NCBI GenBank assembly: GCA_020062605.1 | Contig: JAGUWA010000203.1 | Location: 1 to 6,200, forward strand | Direction of reading: 5' to 3' | Source of the DNA: Parvibaculum sp. | GTDB lineage: Bacteria > Pseudomonadota > Alphaproteobacteria > Parvibaculales > Parvibaculaceae | Length of the DNA: 6,200 bases | Part shown: piece after piece, positions 5,001-6,200 of the stretch | Layout of the letters: each line of letters starts with the position of its first letter | Numbering within the stretch: the stretch's first letter is position 1 | The notes under the pieces: model-generated | Told to the model about the DNA's origin: nothing | Database searches by the model: none | Seen by the model: the letters and a program-made list of their open reading frames with translations, nothing else | Translations under genes and position numbers: made by a program

Positions 5001-6200
5001 ATGACGACAGTAACTTTCGCGGATCTCGGCATTGCCGAACCGCTTTGCCGCACCCTTGCGGACCAGAACTACATCCACCCCACCCCCATTCAGGCCCAGT
5101 CCATTCCGGCCCTTCTCGAAGGCCGCGACCTGCTCGGCCTCGCCCAGACAGGCACGGGCAAGACGGCCGCCTTCGCTCTGCCGATCCTGCAGAAGCTGAC
5201 GGCCGACCGCGCGAGGCCCGGTCCGAAGGAAGCCCGCGCTGTCATTCTCGCGCCGACGCGCGAACTCGCGATGCAGATATCCAAGAGCTTCGAGACCTAC
5301 GGCAAAGGCGCCAGGCTGCGCCAGGCCGTGGTCTTCGGTGGCGTGAACCAGTTCCGTCAGGTGCGGGCCATGTCGGGCGGCGTGGACATTCTTGTCGCGA
5401 CGCCGGGCCGCCTGCTCGACCTGATGAACCAGAAGCACGTCAATCTCGGCCGCACCTCCATTCTGGTGCTGGACGAAGCCGACCGCATGCTCGACATGGG
5501 CTTTGTGCGCGACGTGCGCAAAATTATCGCCGCCATGCCGAAGCAGCGTCACTCGCTTCTCTTCTCGGCGACCATGCCCAAATCGATCGAGCACCTTGCG
5601 GACGAAATCCTGAACGATCCGGTTCGCGTGGAAGTGACCCCGGAAGTCGTGACGGTCGACCGTATCGACCAGCGCGTGATGCATGTGGACGGAAAGCGCA
5701 AGCGCGAACTTCTCGCGAAGCTGCTCGAGGATGCCGATCTGTCGCGTGTGATCGTCTTCACGCGCACCAAACATTGTGCGAACCGCGTGAGCGAACAGCT
5801 CGAGAAGTCAGGCGTGCCGTCGGAAGCGATCCACGGCAACAAGTCGCAGGGCGCCCGTCAGCGCGCACTCGACAATTTCCGTAATGGAAAGGCGCGGATC
5901 CTCGTGGCGACGGACATTGCCGCGCGCGGCATCGACGTGACGGGCATCACGCACGTCATCAACTACGAACTGCCGAACGAACCGGAAAGCTATGTTCACC
6001 GCATCGGCCGCACGGCCCGCGCTGGCAAGAGCGGCATTGCCCTCTCCTTCTGCGATTCCGCCGAACGCGCTCACCTGAAGAGCATCGAAAGGCTGACCAA
6101 GCGCGCCCTCACGCCCGTCGATACGACGGAGTGGCTCGGCGAGCAGATCGTCGTTCCGGCAGGCGAGCCCGTCGCGCCAAAGCGGAATGGCCGCGGTGGC
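5001..6200 (+). CDS. rhlE: DEAD-box RNA helicase, RhlE type (3' end outside window)
   Basis: ATP-dependent RNA helicase that remodels RNA duplexes; RhlE-type enzymes are linked to ribosome assembly, mRNA decay and growth in the cold. The 400 codons present are uninterrupted. Visible motifs are the Q motif (F6, PTPIQ 27-31), motif I AQTGTGKT (48-55), Ia PTRELA (85-90), Ib TPGR (134-137), II DEAD (158-161), III SAT (189-191), IV VIVFTRT (250-256), V ATDIAARGID (303-312) and VI HRIGRTARAG (333-342), so both RecA-like domains are complete. DEADRMLDMGF, IHGNKSQGARQRAL and NEPESYVHRIGR favour the RhlE subgroup. An in-frame TGA at 4983-4985 rules out a longer N terminus, leaving ATG 5001 as the start. 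The window ends as a basic, Gly-rich tail begins (PKRNGRGG), typical of the RNA-binding extension. The leader is rich in inverted repeats, suggesting structure-dependent expression. Confidence 0.92.
   Translation, partial: MTTVTFADLGIAEPLCRTLADQNYIHPTPIQAQSIPALLEGRDLLGLAQTGTGKTAAFALPILQKLTADRARPGPKEARAVILAPTRELAMQISKSFETYGKGARLRQAVVFGGVNQFRQVRAMSGGVDILVATPGRLLDLMNQKHVNLGRTSILVLDEADRMLDMGFVRDVRKIIAAMPKQRHSLLFSATMPKSIEHLADEILNDPVRVEVTPEVVTVDRIDQRVMHVDGKRKRELLAKLLEDADLSRVIVFTRTKHCANRVSEQLEKSGVPSEAIHGNKSQGARQRALDNFRNGKARILVATDIAARGIDVTGITHVINYELPNEPESYVHRIGRTARAGKSGIALSFCDSAERAHLKSIERLTKRALTPVDTTEWLGEQIVVPAGEPVAPKRNGRGG

Noticed and set aside
4977..5002. TTGACT (4977-4982) with TAGAAT (4997-5002) as an rhlE promoter
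   Set aside because: Spacing is only 14 bases and the -10 would overlap the start codon, requiring transcription to begin inside the gene.
4941..5774. Minus-strand ORF of 277 codons opposite rhlE
   Set aside because: It is antisense to a helicase with all conserved motifs intact; His/Arg-rich composition and no recognisable domain mark it as a shadow frame.

Overview
The window is GC-rich, densely coded, and uses GTG/TTG as well as ATG starts. The protein families fit an alphaproteobacterium: an RhlE-type DEAD-box helicase, a CheZ-like protein with a GRWFLEEYARRNR N-terminal block, and a CobC-like histidine phosphatase with an NYGLWQG motif. A Parvibaculum-like Rhizobiales member is my impression only; no rRNA or other taxonomic marker is present. 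I see no insertion sequence, tRNA, rRNA, CRISPR array or phage gene.

Left part (1-2393): a small group that looks like a modification module. A class I SAM methyltransferase whose 5' end lies outside the window is followed after 4 bases by a 361-residue alpha/alpha-toroid protein of the kind databases label 'prenyltransferase'. A second, different SAM methyltransferase (Methyltransf_24/TylF-CmcI-like) is encoded convergently, and its 3' end overlaps the toroid gene by 21 bp. Such sets probably act on a glycan, lipid or secondary metabolite, but no substrate can be read from the sequence.

Middle (2394-3729): a 135-bp divergent intergenic region leads into a CheZ-like protein whose C-terminal phosphatase motif has both catalytic positions changed (Asp to Glu and Gln to Lys by alignment to E. 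coli CheZ). It converges, 10 bp away, on a histidine-phosphatase gene.

Right part (3726-6200): corA (Mg2+/Co2+ channel) and the histidine phosphatase form a minus-strand pair joined by an ATGA stop/start overlap. A 309-bp divergent region separates corA from rhlE, which runs off the right end. This region is rich in inverted repeats, including one that can pair up to the rhlE ribosome-binding site and two that compete for the same arm. It also holds a 40-codon ORF with a good Shine-Dalgarno sequence. It is the least explained stretch of the window and a candidate for post-transcriptional control of the helicase.

Overall most of the window is ordinary chromosomal sequence. The best leads are the altered CheZ-like protein, the rhlE leader, and the uncharacterised methyltransferase/toroid/methyltransferase module.
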